A stretch of DNA of 64,000 bases from the NCBI GenBank assembly GCA_963575745.1, contig CAUYUJ010016489.1:155056-219055 (forward strand). The letters are read 5' to 3'. This document shows, one piece after another, positions 55,290 through 64,000 of the stretch (position 1 is its first letter; each line of letters opens with the position of its first letter). The translations under genes and the position numbers were made by a program. Source of the DNA: Prorocentrum cordatum (lineage: Eukaryota > Sar > Dinophyceae > Prorocentrales > Prorocentraceae). Under the pieces are notes generated by a model, which made no database searches, was not told the origin of the DNA, and saw only the letters and a list, made by a program, of their open reading frames with translations.

Positions 55290-56902
55290 TGATCCACCGC
55301 CGCTTTACTGTGGAAAATTCCCCCCCTCTTCCTCCGGAACCCGGGGGTCTCCCCCCCCCCTCCGAAACCCCTCCCCCCCTCTGCTGGACCCCTCCCCACC
55401 CTTTCCCCCGACAAGACCCCCCCCCCCCAGAAAACCAGGGTTCGAACCCCCCTCCCCACCTCCCCTCCAGAATACCAGGGGGGGGTCACTACCGGTTCGA
55501 GCCTCCCCCCTCCTCCCCCCTCGAAAACCGGGGGGGTGGTCACTACCGGTTCGAACCCCTCCCCCCCCCTGCGAAAACTGGTGGGGGTCACTACCGGCTC
55601 GAACCCCTCCCCCTCCCACGCTCACCGCCAGCAAAAACGACTCCCGAGACCCTACGACCGTCCGCACCACATCCCCCCATGCTGTCCCCAGCACAACTGT
55701 CCTCACCACCACTGTCCCCGCTGTTCCCACCACCGTCCCAGTGTCCCCACCAGTCCCCCCACCACTGTCGCACTGTCCCCACTGTCCCCACCACTGTTCC
55801 CACCACGGTTCCACTCTCCCCACTTTCTCCACGGCCCCAACCACTGCCCCACTGTCCCCACTGTCCCACTGTTCCACTGTCCCCGCCGAGGTCCCACTGA
55901 GCTGTCCCACTTTTCCCACCACTTTCCCCACCACTGTCCCCACCACTGTCCCCACCACTGTCCCCGCTGTACCTCTGTCCAATTATCCCACCGCCGTCCT
56001 CGCCACCGCCCTCACCACTGTCCCCACCACCACTGTACCCTCCACTGTCCCACTGTTTCCACCACGTTCCCACTGTCCCCACACCACTGTCCCCACCACC
56101 ACCGTCCCCACCACTGTCCCAGTGTCCCCACTGTTCCCACCATTGTCCCCCCTGTCCCCACCAGTGTCCCCACCAGTGTCTCACTGTCCCCACCACTCTC
56201 CCCACCATTGTCCTACCACGGTCCCACTCTCCCCACTTTCCCCACGGTCCCCACCACTGTCCCACTGCCCCCACTGTGCCCACCACTGTTCGACTGTCCC
56301 CGCCGCTGTCCCACTGTGCTGTCCCACCGTTCCCACTGTCCCCATCACTGTCACCACTTTCCCCACTGTACTACTGTCCCACCACTGTCCTCACCGCCGG
56401 CTGCACCACTGTCCCCACCACTACCGTACCCACCACTGTCCCACTGTCCCCACCACTGTCCCGCTGTCCCCTCACCCTCACCAGTGTCCCCACCACCACC
56501 GTCCTCACCACTGTCCGCACCACTGTCCCAGTGTCCCCGCACCATTGTCCCCCCCACCACCACCGTTCCCCCCCCTGTCCCAGCATCCCCACCATTGTCC
56601 TACTGTCCCGAGGAGCGGGAATCGTTTGCCGGCGAAGAGGGGGGGGGAGGGGGGGGCGGTTGAACCGGTAGTCAACCCCCCCCTCCGGTTTTCGAGGGGG
56701 GGATCCGGTAGTGACCCCCCCCGGTTTTCGAGGGGGGGGGTTCGAACCGGCAATGACCCCCTCCCCCTTTTCATGATGGACTGGGGGGAGGGGGGTCGAA
56801 CCGGTAGTGACCCCCCCCCCCCGGTTGTCGAGGGGGGGGGGACAATTTGGGAACACCCAGTGACCCCTCCGGTTTTCCGCCAGCAGCGGTGGCTCTTTCA
56901 AA
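55290..56902. other. 1.6-kb inverted-repeat structure with a minisatellite core
   Basis: Left side (55310-55620) has at least three blocks of GAAAACC-GGGGG-GTCACTACCGG then TTCGAACCCC. Right side (56655-56870) has the same blocks inverted (GGTTCGAACCGG, TAGTGACCCCCCCC, GGTTTTCGAGG). Outermost, GATCCACCGCCGCT (about 55292) is inverted as AGCAGCGGTGGCTC (about 56884). Between the arms is a 12-bp minisatellite. No ORF with a recognisable domain. Confidence 0.7.
55660..56618. repeat. 12-bp minisatellite (CCACTGTCCCCA)
   Basis: Nearly 1 kb of CCACTGTCCCCA units with CACCACCACTGT, TTCCCACCA and GCCGTCCTC variants. The 12-bp period keeps frames open (poly Val-Pro-Thr, or Gly-Gln-Trp on the other strand), which explains long apparent proteins here. 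Confidence 0.92.
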
Positions 56903-56903
56903 T

Positions 56904-57032
56904 CTAACGACCCCAACCTGTCCAGTGGGGACTGAAATTGAAAATCGCCAGAAGGTAGAAGAACAACTGTCCCCAGGCGATGTTTCTACTACTTTTGAAT
57001 TTTCCCACTGTTGAGGGCCGTGCCCGACTTAG
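56904..57032. mobile_element. family A TIR element (A7), diverged
   Basis: A good right end (CACTGTTGAGGGCCGTGCCC then GACTTAG). A diverged left end (CTAACGACCCCAACCTGTCC). A-rich interior. No TSD recognised. It abuts the inverted-repeat structure. Confidence 0.6.
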
Positions 57033-57130
57033 TCTTAGCAGTCTCCCACACACGACGGCGGCGGCAATATCGATGACGCAGCGCATCCGCGGCGGCCGAC
57101 CGAGGGCGGCGGCGACGACGCTGGCAACAG

Positions 57131-57847
<717 letters not shown>

Positions 57848-58018
57848 TCGGCGGCGGACAAACCTCCCTTGAGAAAACCCCCCCTTAATGAAAACGGCCT
57901 CGGACCGAAACCGACGGACCTGGACAGGCAAAAAAGACGGCCGCGACGCCCTCTCGCGAACCGAAAACAGCAAATTCGCTAATCGACGTGTCAGGGTAGG
58001 AGGTCTATCAGCCTCCGA
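57848..58018. mobile_element. 171-bp TIR element (S4)
   Basis: Left TCGGCGGCGGACAAACCTCC, right GGAGGTCTATCAGCCTCCGA. Flanks CTATT and CTCTT match at 4 of 5. Same length as S1-S3. Confidence 0.88.
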
Positions 58019-58301
58019 CTCTTCCCCCTGGCCACAACTCAGCCCTCTCTTCCCTGCAACCGTCTGGACGACCCGGCACCCCCAGGACGCTCTCGGACGT
58101 TCCTGGGCGGGATAAGCAATCAGGTCCCTATCGGCGATACAGCCATCGGCCTGACGCATAAGGAACGATAAATCATACACAACGCATAAGGAGCGATACA
58201 TCACGCACGCAAGCCTGAGGAACGACCAAATCCCTTTAGAAATGCAAGTGTTCCGTGTTCAAGCCGCCCACTGTAGGGGGTCGATGCAGCATCCCCTAAG
58301 C

Positions 58302-58461
58302 TTAGGTCGGGCATGTCCCCCTTCAGGCGGATTTTGGAGGAAAATATCAAAACTACCCAAAAGATTCCAAACATACTCAAAAAAATGTCAAAACTTCGTC
58401 CCCAGACTATTTTTTAATTATTTTTGCATGTTCGCCCTGTAGAGGGACAGGCCCGACTCAA
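58302..58461. mobile_element. family A TIR element (A8), exact 8-bp TSD
   Basis: 160 bp from TTAGGTCGGGCATGTCCCCC to GGACAGGCCCGACTCAA. CCCTAAGC flanks both sides (58294-58301 and 58462-58469). The interior has CAAAACTACCC and GTCCCCAGACTATT motifs. Confidence 0.93.
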
Positions 58462-58512
58462 CCCTAAGCCTGTTCCTCCCCCCCTCAATGAACCATGGGC
58501 TCCCAACTTGTC

Positions 58513-58632
58513 GCTTCGCGCTGCGCAAAGCGCGAAGTGCGAATAACTTCGAGCTCTCGCGCCGCCTGCCGGAGGAGAAGAGGAGGATGAGGAGGAAGCG
58601 GAGCCGAACCGCGAAGCGCGAATAACTTCGCG
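58513..58632. repeat. dispersed repeat family I, copy 2
   Basis: Contains CGCTTCGCGCTGCGCAAAGC with its inverse, then GGAGGAGAAGAGGAGGATGA, then GAAGCGCGAATAACTTCGCG, in the same order as 4918-5042. Confidence 0.55.
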
Positions 58633-59104
58633 TGCCGCCAGACAATCTGTCAAGATCGGTCCACCGACCCCTCTGGGGTCCATCAGCAGGAGAAGTGTTT
58701 CGCCCCATCCGTTTCGGGAGGTCCCAGGGCCCTGGAACGTTTCAGGGCCCCCCGAGGCCTGAAAAGGTAACAGACCTTCTCGAACCCAGAACTGCTGGCT
58801 GGAACCAGTGCTGCGGAGGAGAAGGAGGAGGAGTAATGAGGGGGGAGGAGGAGGAAGAGGAGGAGGGGAGGGCGCCTCCTGCTGCACCGATCCTGCAAAC
58901 AGGGGGAGGGAGGAGAGGGAGGAATGGGAGGAGGAAGAGGAAGAGGGAGGAGGACACGCGACTCGAATGACTCCGCCGAGGAAACGAGGGAGCCACGACG
59001 TATGAGAGGAAAACGCGGCTATCCCGAAGCCGCGTGGGTGTCACCACTTAGGGGGATCCCGCGTGGCGGGTGACACTTGGCGGGAGATTTCTTAGGAAGA
59101 GGGG
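58633..59104. other. unassigned sequence with an AGG-rich part
   Basis: AGG-rich at about 58815-58960. A short inverted pair GGGTGTCACC/GGGTGACACT lies at about 59036-59076. No gene recognised. Confidence 0.5.
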
Positions 59105-59410
59105 AGGAGGAGGAGGAAAGCGGAGGAGGGCGGGAATGAAATGTGGGGAGGGGAGGAGGAGGAGGCGGAGGAGGAGGAGGAGGAGGAGGAGGAGGGAGGA
59201 GGAGGAGGAGGAGGGGAGGAGGAGGCGAGAGAGGAGGAGGCGGAGCGAGGAGAGGAGGAGGAGGAGGAGAGGGAGGAGAGGAGGAGGAGAGGGGGGAGGG
59301 AGGAGAGGGAGGAGAAGGAGAGAGGAGGAGCAGGAGGAGAGGAGGAGGAGGAGGAGGAAGGAGGAGGAGGAGGAGGAGGAGGGAGGAGGAGAGAAGGAGG
59401 AAGTGAGGGG
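59105..59410. repeat. AGG tract
   Basis: About 305 bp of interrupted (GGA)n. Confidence 0.93.
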
Positions 59411-59552
59411 GAGAGGGCGGCGAGGCGAGCGAGGCCCGGCGAAGCGCGCTGGGCCCTCCCGCGGCGGTGGGGGCCGCGGCCCCGCAGGCGCCCACACGCT
59501 CCGCCGCGGGGGCCCGCGGGAGCGCGCCGCGCGGGGGGCGCCCGGGGCGCGC

Positions 59553-59765
59553 AGCTGCCTCCTCCTCCTCCCCCTCCTCCTCCTCCTCCTCCTTCCTCCT
59601 CCTCCTCCTCCTCCTCCTCCTCCTCCTCCTCCTCCTCCTACTCCTCCCCTCCTCCTCCTCCTCCTCCTCCTCATCCTCCTCCTCCTCCCTCCTCCTCTCC
59701 TCCTCTCCTCCTTCTCCTCCCCCTCCCACTCCCATCCCCTTCCCCTTCCCCTCCTCCCCCTCAAT
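59553..59765. repeat. CCT tract facing the AGG tract
   Basis: About 210 bp of (CCT)n. With 59105-59410 it forms inverted purine and pyrimidine arms around 140 bp of GC-rich sequence. Confidence 0.93.
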
Positions 59766-59935
59766 GTCGCCTGGGGCTCCTTTCGGGGCTCCCGTGAGCG
59801 CCGCGGGGGGGCGCGCCGCCGGGGGCGCGAGGGCGGGGGCCAAGCACAAACGTCACAATAGGCGAGAGGCGCGCCCGCGGAGAGCCACTCCCGCGCAGGG
59901 CCGAGGCCTCCAGAGGATTGTCCTCTTGACACCTT

Positions 59936-60125
59936 CGCTTGTCGTTTGACGTTTGTTCGTTCGTTTGGTCGTTGTCTGTTCGTTTGTCGTTCCTTCGTTC
60001 GTCGCTCTTTCGCTCGTCGTTGGCCTGTTTGACGCCCGTTGGTTCGTTCGTCGTTCGTTCGTTCGCTCGCTGTTCGTTCGTTGTTCGTTGGACGCTCCAG
60101 AGCTTTGCTTTCGCTCGCCGTTCCT
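59936..60125. repeat. degenerate GTTC/GTCGTTC repeat
   Basis: TTCGTTCGTTTGGTCGTTGT-type sequence with a 4-bp beat. Confidence 0.75.
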
Positions 60126-60221
60126 TGTTCGTCGCTCCTGCGGTGGCCGCTTGGCTCGTGCCCCCCCCCGCCCCGCCCCTGGCCGGCCCCTGCTCGGGCC
60201 TCGCGCTCCCTCGTGCAAGGG

Positions 60222-60381
60222 TTAAGTTGGGCCTGTCCCGCTACAGGGTGAACCTTCAAAAACGGTCAGAAAGAATCGTCCGGGGACGACTGTTTGACTA
60301 TTTCTGACATTTCGAGGTAGTCTTTGACTATGTTTTACTTTTCGCTCAAAATCCGCCTGTAGGAAGACAGGCCCGCCTCTC
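60222..60381. mobile_element. family A TIR element (A9)
   Basis: 160 bp from TTAAGTTGGGCCTGTCCC to AAGACAGGCCCGCCTCTC. Interior CGTCCGGGGACGACTGTTTG and TTGACTAT motifs. Flanks do not match, so it is either old or rearranged. Confidence 0.7.
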
Positions 60382-60669
60382 AGATATCCCAGGTGGGTTC
60401 TCCTCTCGCCCGATGCGCCCGTCGTCGGCCATGTCCCTCGGCTCAGGCTTGTCGATCCTACTCTGCCCTCCTCCGCCCCTTTTCAGCCGTCCCCAGGAAC
60501 CTGTTTCCCTGCGCATCTTCCCTCGCCGTTCCCCGTCGACCTTCTCCTCCTCCTCCTCCTCCTCCTTCTCCTCCTCCGACCCAGTGCAAGAGCCAAGGCA
60601 CGCATACCCCCTGCTGGGGCTCAGCCCCCGCACTCTGCCCCCGCTCCGCTGGGCGTCGCCGAGCCCGCC

Positions 60670-60800
60670 AGCGCGTTCGGACGTCCATTCCCCGTGCACG
60701 TTTCGGCTTCGTGCGTTACTTTGGTTCGGCAAGATCACCCAAGATGCTCCTCGGAGGTCCTCGCGAAGAAAAAATGCACGCGTCCGAGAGACGCCAAGTC
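60670..60800. mobile_element. family H inverted-repeat element (H2), short
   Basis: It starts AGCGCGTTCGGACGTCCATT and ends AATGCACGCGTCCGAGAGACG then CCAAGTC, like H1 but about half the length. Ends are approximate. Confidence 0.5.
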
Positions 60801-61175
60801 AATGGGGGGGCACAAAAGGGAGCACACATTGGGGGGGGGGGAACAATGCACTATTCTTCAAACCCCAGAGGCCCCCCTTTGGGGCCAAAAAAATGGCCCA
60901 TGTAGGGGCCCCTTCTCTACAGCACCCGCTGCCCCCCCATGTCTCGCCCGCCACTACGCGACGCCCAATCCGCGCCCTCGGGACCTGGATTCTGGGGCGC
61001 GATCCCGCGGATGGTTGCGCGAGAATCGACCCCTGACCAGGAAACATGGCAACCCATGTTGCACACGCGTTGGCAGCTCTCGGTCGCTGTGCTGTCAGCG
61101 ATGGGCCACGTCTGCATCGCAGATCGAGGGGTGTTGGGCTCGGAAGGGGCATGCAACTCCTTGACAAAAACTACA
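60801..61175. other. unassigned sequence
   Basis: The last 40 bp (GGAAGGGGC-T-CAACTCCTTG then ACAAAA) recur at about 52749-52775. No gene recognised. Confidence 0.5.
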
Positions 61176-61359
61176 GGCCTCCTAGATGGGGTCCGAGTCA
61201 ATGGGGTCCGAGGATCGCGCCGTATGGTCGAATGCATCAGCGATGCATCGGCGACGTCGGTGGTGCATCGGCGGCGCCAGCATCAAGCCACCTCGCCGAA
61301 GCATCGGCGATGTGAAACGACACTCCGACCCCATTTACTCGGACCCCATCTGGGAGGCC
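61176..61359. mobile_element. family F inverted-repeat element (F3)
   Basis: 184 bp from GGCCTCCTAGATGGGGTCCG to CGGACCCCATCTGGGAGGCC, a near-perfect inverted pair. The interior dyads are diverged. No clear TSD. Confidence 0.75.
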
Positions 61360-61519
61360 AAGCAAAACCGTGCCCCAGTTTCGGGCCGCCGCCATCAAAG
61401 GAGCCCAGGGACACACAAAGCAAGTAGACACAACTATCGGGATCCCCCATCTTTTCATTTTTTTTGGGGCGGTGTTGTCGTCTTCCCCCCTCACGTGCTA
61501 TATTTTCCCATGTCTTCCT

Positions 61520-61696
61520 TTCTGTCGGGCCTGTCCCCCTACAGGGGGATTTTCGACAAAGAATTATAAACACCCCAAAAATACACCAAAACGGTAAACA
61601 ACAAATTCAAAAAGTAGTCCCCAGACTCTATTTCATGTTCGTCGATCTTTTATTTTCCGTCGAAGGTCCCCCTGTGGAGGGACACGCCCGACCTAA
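61520..61696. mobile_element. family A TIR element (A10)
   Basis: 177 bp from TTCTGTCGGGCCTGTCCCCC to GGACACGCCCGACCTAA, with a long TIR (CTGTCCCCCTACAGGGGGAT on the left). Interior AGTCCCCAGACT motif. Flanks match at only 4 of 8. Confidence 0.78.
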
Positions 61697-62011
61697 GACT
61701 ATATTCTCCCATGCCTTCCCTGGGGATCGACGATCCACTGTGTCTGTGTGCACGCGCGGGGGAGACTGCGGTCGAGGTGCAACTCATCAGACCCACCGCC
61801 AACTTTGAATATTGGGGGGAGGGGGAGGCCTTCACAGATGAATGTGGCACGAGTGCTCGCTATTTTTGTGTTCCGAGGCCTGTCTCGTGCGACTGTCTGC
61901 AAGAGTGCTGGCCTCTGGGGGAGAGCCGCCGCCGCGGCGGCGCCCAGCGCATTGCCAACCCCCTCGGTCTGTGCCGCTGGGTGCCGCGGCCCCACGGGGC
62001 CCCCCGCAGGG
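61697..62011. other. unassigned sequence
   Basis: No gene or repeat recognised. Confidence 0.5.
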
Positions 62012-62213
62012 TCGGGAGCGGCCAAGAGGGGGGTGTCCAAGAGGGGGGGGGGGGGTGCAGATCATGACCGGCGGCACGTGCGCGGCCCAGCGGGGGGGCC
62101 AGGGACGTCATGAAACAGGAAGAGGCGCCATGAGATCTGGGGAAAAATCATGGCCCACGCCATGACATCCACCCCCCCCCCAAGTCGACTCACCCCCCTC
62201 TTTCCCGCCCTCG
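62012..62213. mobile_element. family D TIR element (D3), exact 5-bp TSD
   Basis: 202 bp from TCGGGAGCGGCCAAGAGGGG to CCCCTCTTTCCCGCCCTCG. CAGGG flanks both sides (62007-62011 and 62214-62218). Confidence 0.9.
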
Positions 62214-62433
62214 CAGGGCGCCTTTGGGGGGGGGCGCCGCGCGGCCCCCCGGGGGCGCCGCGCGGCCGCGGACGGCCTCCCCGAGCGGGGCCGCCGCGGG
62301 CGGGGCCGAGGGACCGCGCCGCAGCGCCCTCGCGGCGCGAACTTTTGGAGGCCTGGGAATTGGCACCAGCACCAGCGCAGTAAAACAGGACCAGGATCGG
62401 GATAAATCGCTCCAGAGCGTTCCGGAGCGCTCT

Positions 62434-62455
62434 CAGAGCGTTCCGGAACGCTCTG
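62434..62455. other. 22-bp perfect palindrome
   Basis: A perfect 22-bp palindrome whose central 20 bp read AGAGCGTTCCGGAACGCTCT. Two near-copies of the half-site precede it (from 62413). No associated gene. Confidence 0.8.
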
Positions 62456-62459
62456 GAGC

Positions 62460-63129
62460 GGCCGCGGCGCCCAATACATCCTCCAAACCCGCCGATTCTC
62501 TGAGATTTCGAGTTATCCCGATCCGATTTTGTCCCGATCTTCGCGTCGTTTTACACAGGGGGCTGCCTCCACATGGGAAGAAGGATCCCAGATGTCGGCG
62601 CTGGTGGCAATACATTTCGGTCTCCTTGGAAGCCAGAATATTACCACCACCACCGAGATCGGGATCGTCTTCCCTCGACGGAGGCACACCGCCGATGTTG
62701 GTGCTGGTGTCAACCTCCAGGCCTGCGAATCTTGGTGCAGGGCCCCCTGGGACACACAAGTGAGTTGACACAGCTGACAGGAGATGCCCCACATGTCCCC
62801 AGAGGTTCTGGGTTCTCGTCTTCCCCCCCCCCACCTCCCACACTTTCCCCCTATTCCCTGGGGAATCGACGGTTCATAGTGTCTGCGTGTTTTGTCCCCT
62901 CCTGACTTGAGCTCGTCATCGTCCATGCCGCCCTCGCCGGTGCATCGCGGACTCGGCGGCGAGCGCTGGGGGCGCATGGGAGAGAAGGCGGGCCGGCCGA
63001 GAGGGCTCGGGAGCCCCCAGCCTGCTGAGGAGTTCCCTGGGCCTTCCGCGAAGACACCGAAGACTTCTCGGGAGGCCCGAGGGCTTCTGAGGAGCCCCGC
63101 CGCCTTCTGAGAAGGCCTTCTGCTTCTCT
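62460..63129. other. unassigned sequence
   Basis: No gene recognised. CTTCTGAGGAG and CTTCTGAGAAGG units at 63083-63120 resemble the dyads near the end of the window. Confidence 0.5.
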
Positions 63130-63333
63130 GATGGGCCTGTTTTCCACCACCACCACCATAAGTTGGACGGGGGAAGGAGGAGGAGGAGGAGGAGGAGGAG
63201 GAGGAGGAGGAGGAGGAGGGAAGAGGATGAGGAGGAGCAGGAGGACGAAGAGGAGGAGCAGGAGGACGAAGAGGAGGAGGAGGACCCCCTCCCCATGCAA
63301 CTTACGGTGGTGGTGGTGGAAAACAGGCCCATC
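63130..63333. mobile_element. family E TIR element with AGG core (E4)
   Basis: 204 bp. The left arm GATGGGCCTGTTTTCCACCA with ACCACCACCATAAGTTGGA is almost perfectly mirrored by CAACTTACGGTGGTGGTGGT then GGAAAACAGGCCCATC. The core is (AGG)n. TTCTCT before and TTCTCA after may be TSD remnants. Confidence 0.85.
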
Positions 63334-63539
63334 ATTCTCACTTCCCCCCATCGCTCGCCGCCGACTGACGAAGTACACCGACCGACGACATCGACGATGC
63401 GGCGTGATCATCCGGCCCGATCTGCTCTGGCCCAAGCTTGGGGGAGGCCGGCGCAGTGGTCGCGAGCGACGAGCGAAGCACACATTCACACACACACACA
63501 CACATCCCGCGCCGTGCCTCGTCCTCTGTCTGCCGTCGT

Positions 63540-63567
63540 CGTCGTCGTCCTCCTCCTCCTCCTCCTC

Positions 63568-63607
<40 letters not shown>

Positions 63608-63660
63608 TCGTTCTCGTCGTCGTCCTCGTCGTCGTCGTCGACGTCGTCGTCGTCGCAACA
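63540..63660. repeat. CGT/CCT compound microsatellite
   Basis: (CGT)n, (CCT)n, then (CGTCCT)n and (CGT)n. A (CA)n run lies just upstream at about 63488-63503. Confidence 0.92.
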
Positions 63661-63792
63661 CTGTCGGCCATCGGCCGTCGGCCCTCCTCCTAGTCGCCGC
63701 CGCCACTCGTCTGCCGTCGGCCACCCGGGGTCGGCCGCGGCCACCGCTCTCCTCTCGTGGCCGTCGCCGCTGTCTCGGGCGGGCGGCAACTT

Positions 63793-63960
63793 GGCGGCGC
63801 GCAAAAAAGGGGTAAGGGGGAGGGGGGAAGGCTTCTTAGAAGCACCATGCTTCTCAGAAGGCCTCGGCCTTACGTCTATAGAGAAGGCCCGCGCCTTCTA
63901 AGAAGCAGGGGTGCTTCTGAGAAGCCCTCCCCCCTCCCCCCACCCCCCTCTGCGCGTGGC
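63793..63960. other. foldback sequence with four CTTCTnAGAAG dyads
   Basis: G-rich left arm (GGGGTAAGGGGGAGGGGGGA) and C-rich right arm (CCCTCCCCCCTCCCCCCAC) enclose GCTTCTTAGAAGC, GCTTCTCAGAAGG, CCTTCTAAGAAGC and GCTTCTGAGAAGC. The start resembles 52651-52690. It may be a foldback transposon. No TSD seen. Confidence 0.6.
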
Positions 63961-64000
63961 TGACACATGGGGGTCGCAGTACAGGGCCCCGAAAGGGGCC

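Noticed and set aside
55440-55620. tRNA gene or tRNA-derived SINE, from repeated GGTTCGAACCCC resembling a B box
   Set aside because: No A box, acceptor stem or cloverleaf could be drawn; the motif is the palindromic part of an inverted repeat.
55207-56907. 566-codon Pro/Thr/Val-rich frame
   Set aside because: Product of the 12-bp CCACTGTCCCCA repeat and C runs.
60917-61237. 106-codon minus-strand ORF next to element F3
   Set aside because: No domain or repeat-independent support; part of its sequence recurs at about 52749 as a short dispersed repeat.

Overview
The window is gene-poor, GC-rich nuclear DNA from a complex eukaryote, most likely a dinoflagellate. Three things point there. (1) A 21-nt match (19/21) to the dinoflagellate spliced leader lies at 18477-18497 on the minus strand. 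(2) The only convincing protein coding is from LINE-type retrotransposons, including a C-terminal module with zinc-finger-like Cys/His spacing that I associate with dinoflagellate elements. (3) There is a very high density of trinucleotide repeats, minisatellites and small non-autonomous transposons. Two runs of exactly 100 N (5342-5441, 46401-46500) are scaffold gaps. I see no intact host gene, tRNA, rRNA or CRISPR array.

Layout. 1-9 kb: small terminal-inverted-repeat (TIR) elements between simple repeats. 9.8-14.3 kb: a 14-bp minisatellite, long CCT tracts, a C-terminal fragment of a LINE ORF2 (10.69-11.65 kb) and, 90 bp downstream, a broken ORF1-like frame (11.74-12.41 kb). 14.4-17.4 kb: a heavily decayed LINE of endonuclease-RT-RNase H order. 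17.5-21.4 kb: small TIR elements and the spliced-leader relict. 21.66-23.35 kb: an 18-bp minisatellite. 24.4-28.4 kb: low-complexity G/C-rich units and an 83-bp tandem repeat. 29.27-40.69 kb: an 11.4-kb satellite of a 51-bp unit that reverses orientation at about 33.3 kb and is bracketed by a direct repeat. 43.19-46.40 kb: a second array that is a young duplicate of 35.55-38.7 kb. 47.47-51.29 kb: a LINE ORF of 1092 codons in the unusual order endonuclease-RNase H-RT, nested in a TIR element with a simple-repeat core. 51.6-64 kb: dense small TIR elements, several with exact target-site duplications (TSDs), plus the 55.3-56.9 kb inverted-repeat structure.

The main result is a set of short non-autonomous DNA transposon families whose ends could be fixed by TSDs. 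Two families (A and B) make 8-bp TSDs, and one B copy sits inside an A copy with a perfect 8-bp duplication. Three families (C, D and the 171-bp family S) begin with TCGG and make 5-bp TSDs. A further group (E) has TIRs that enclose an AGG/CCT microsatellite. No transposase that could move them is present in the window. All family names are local to this report; alignments were made by eye.
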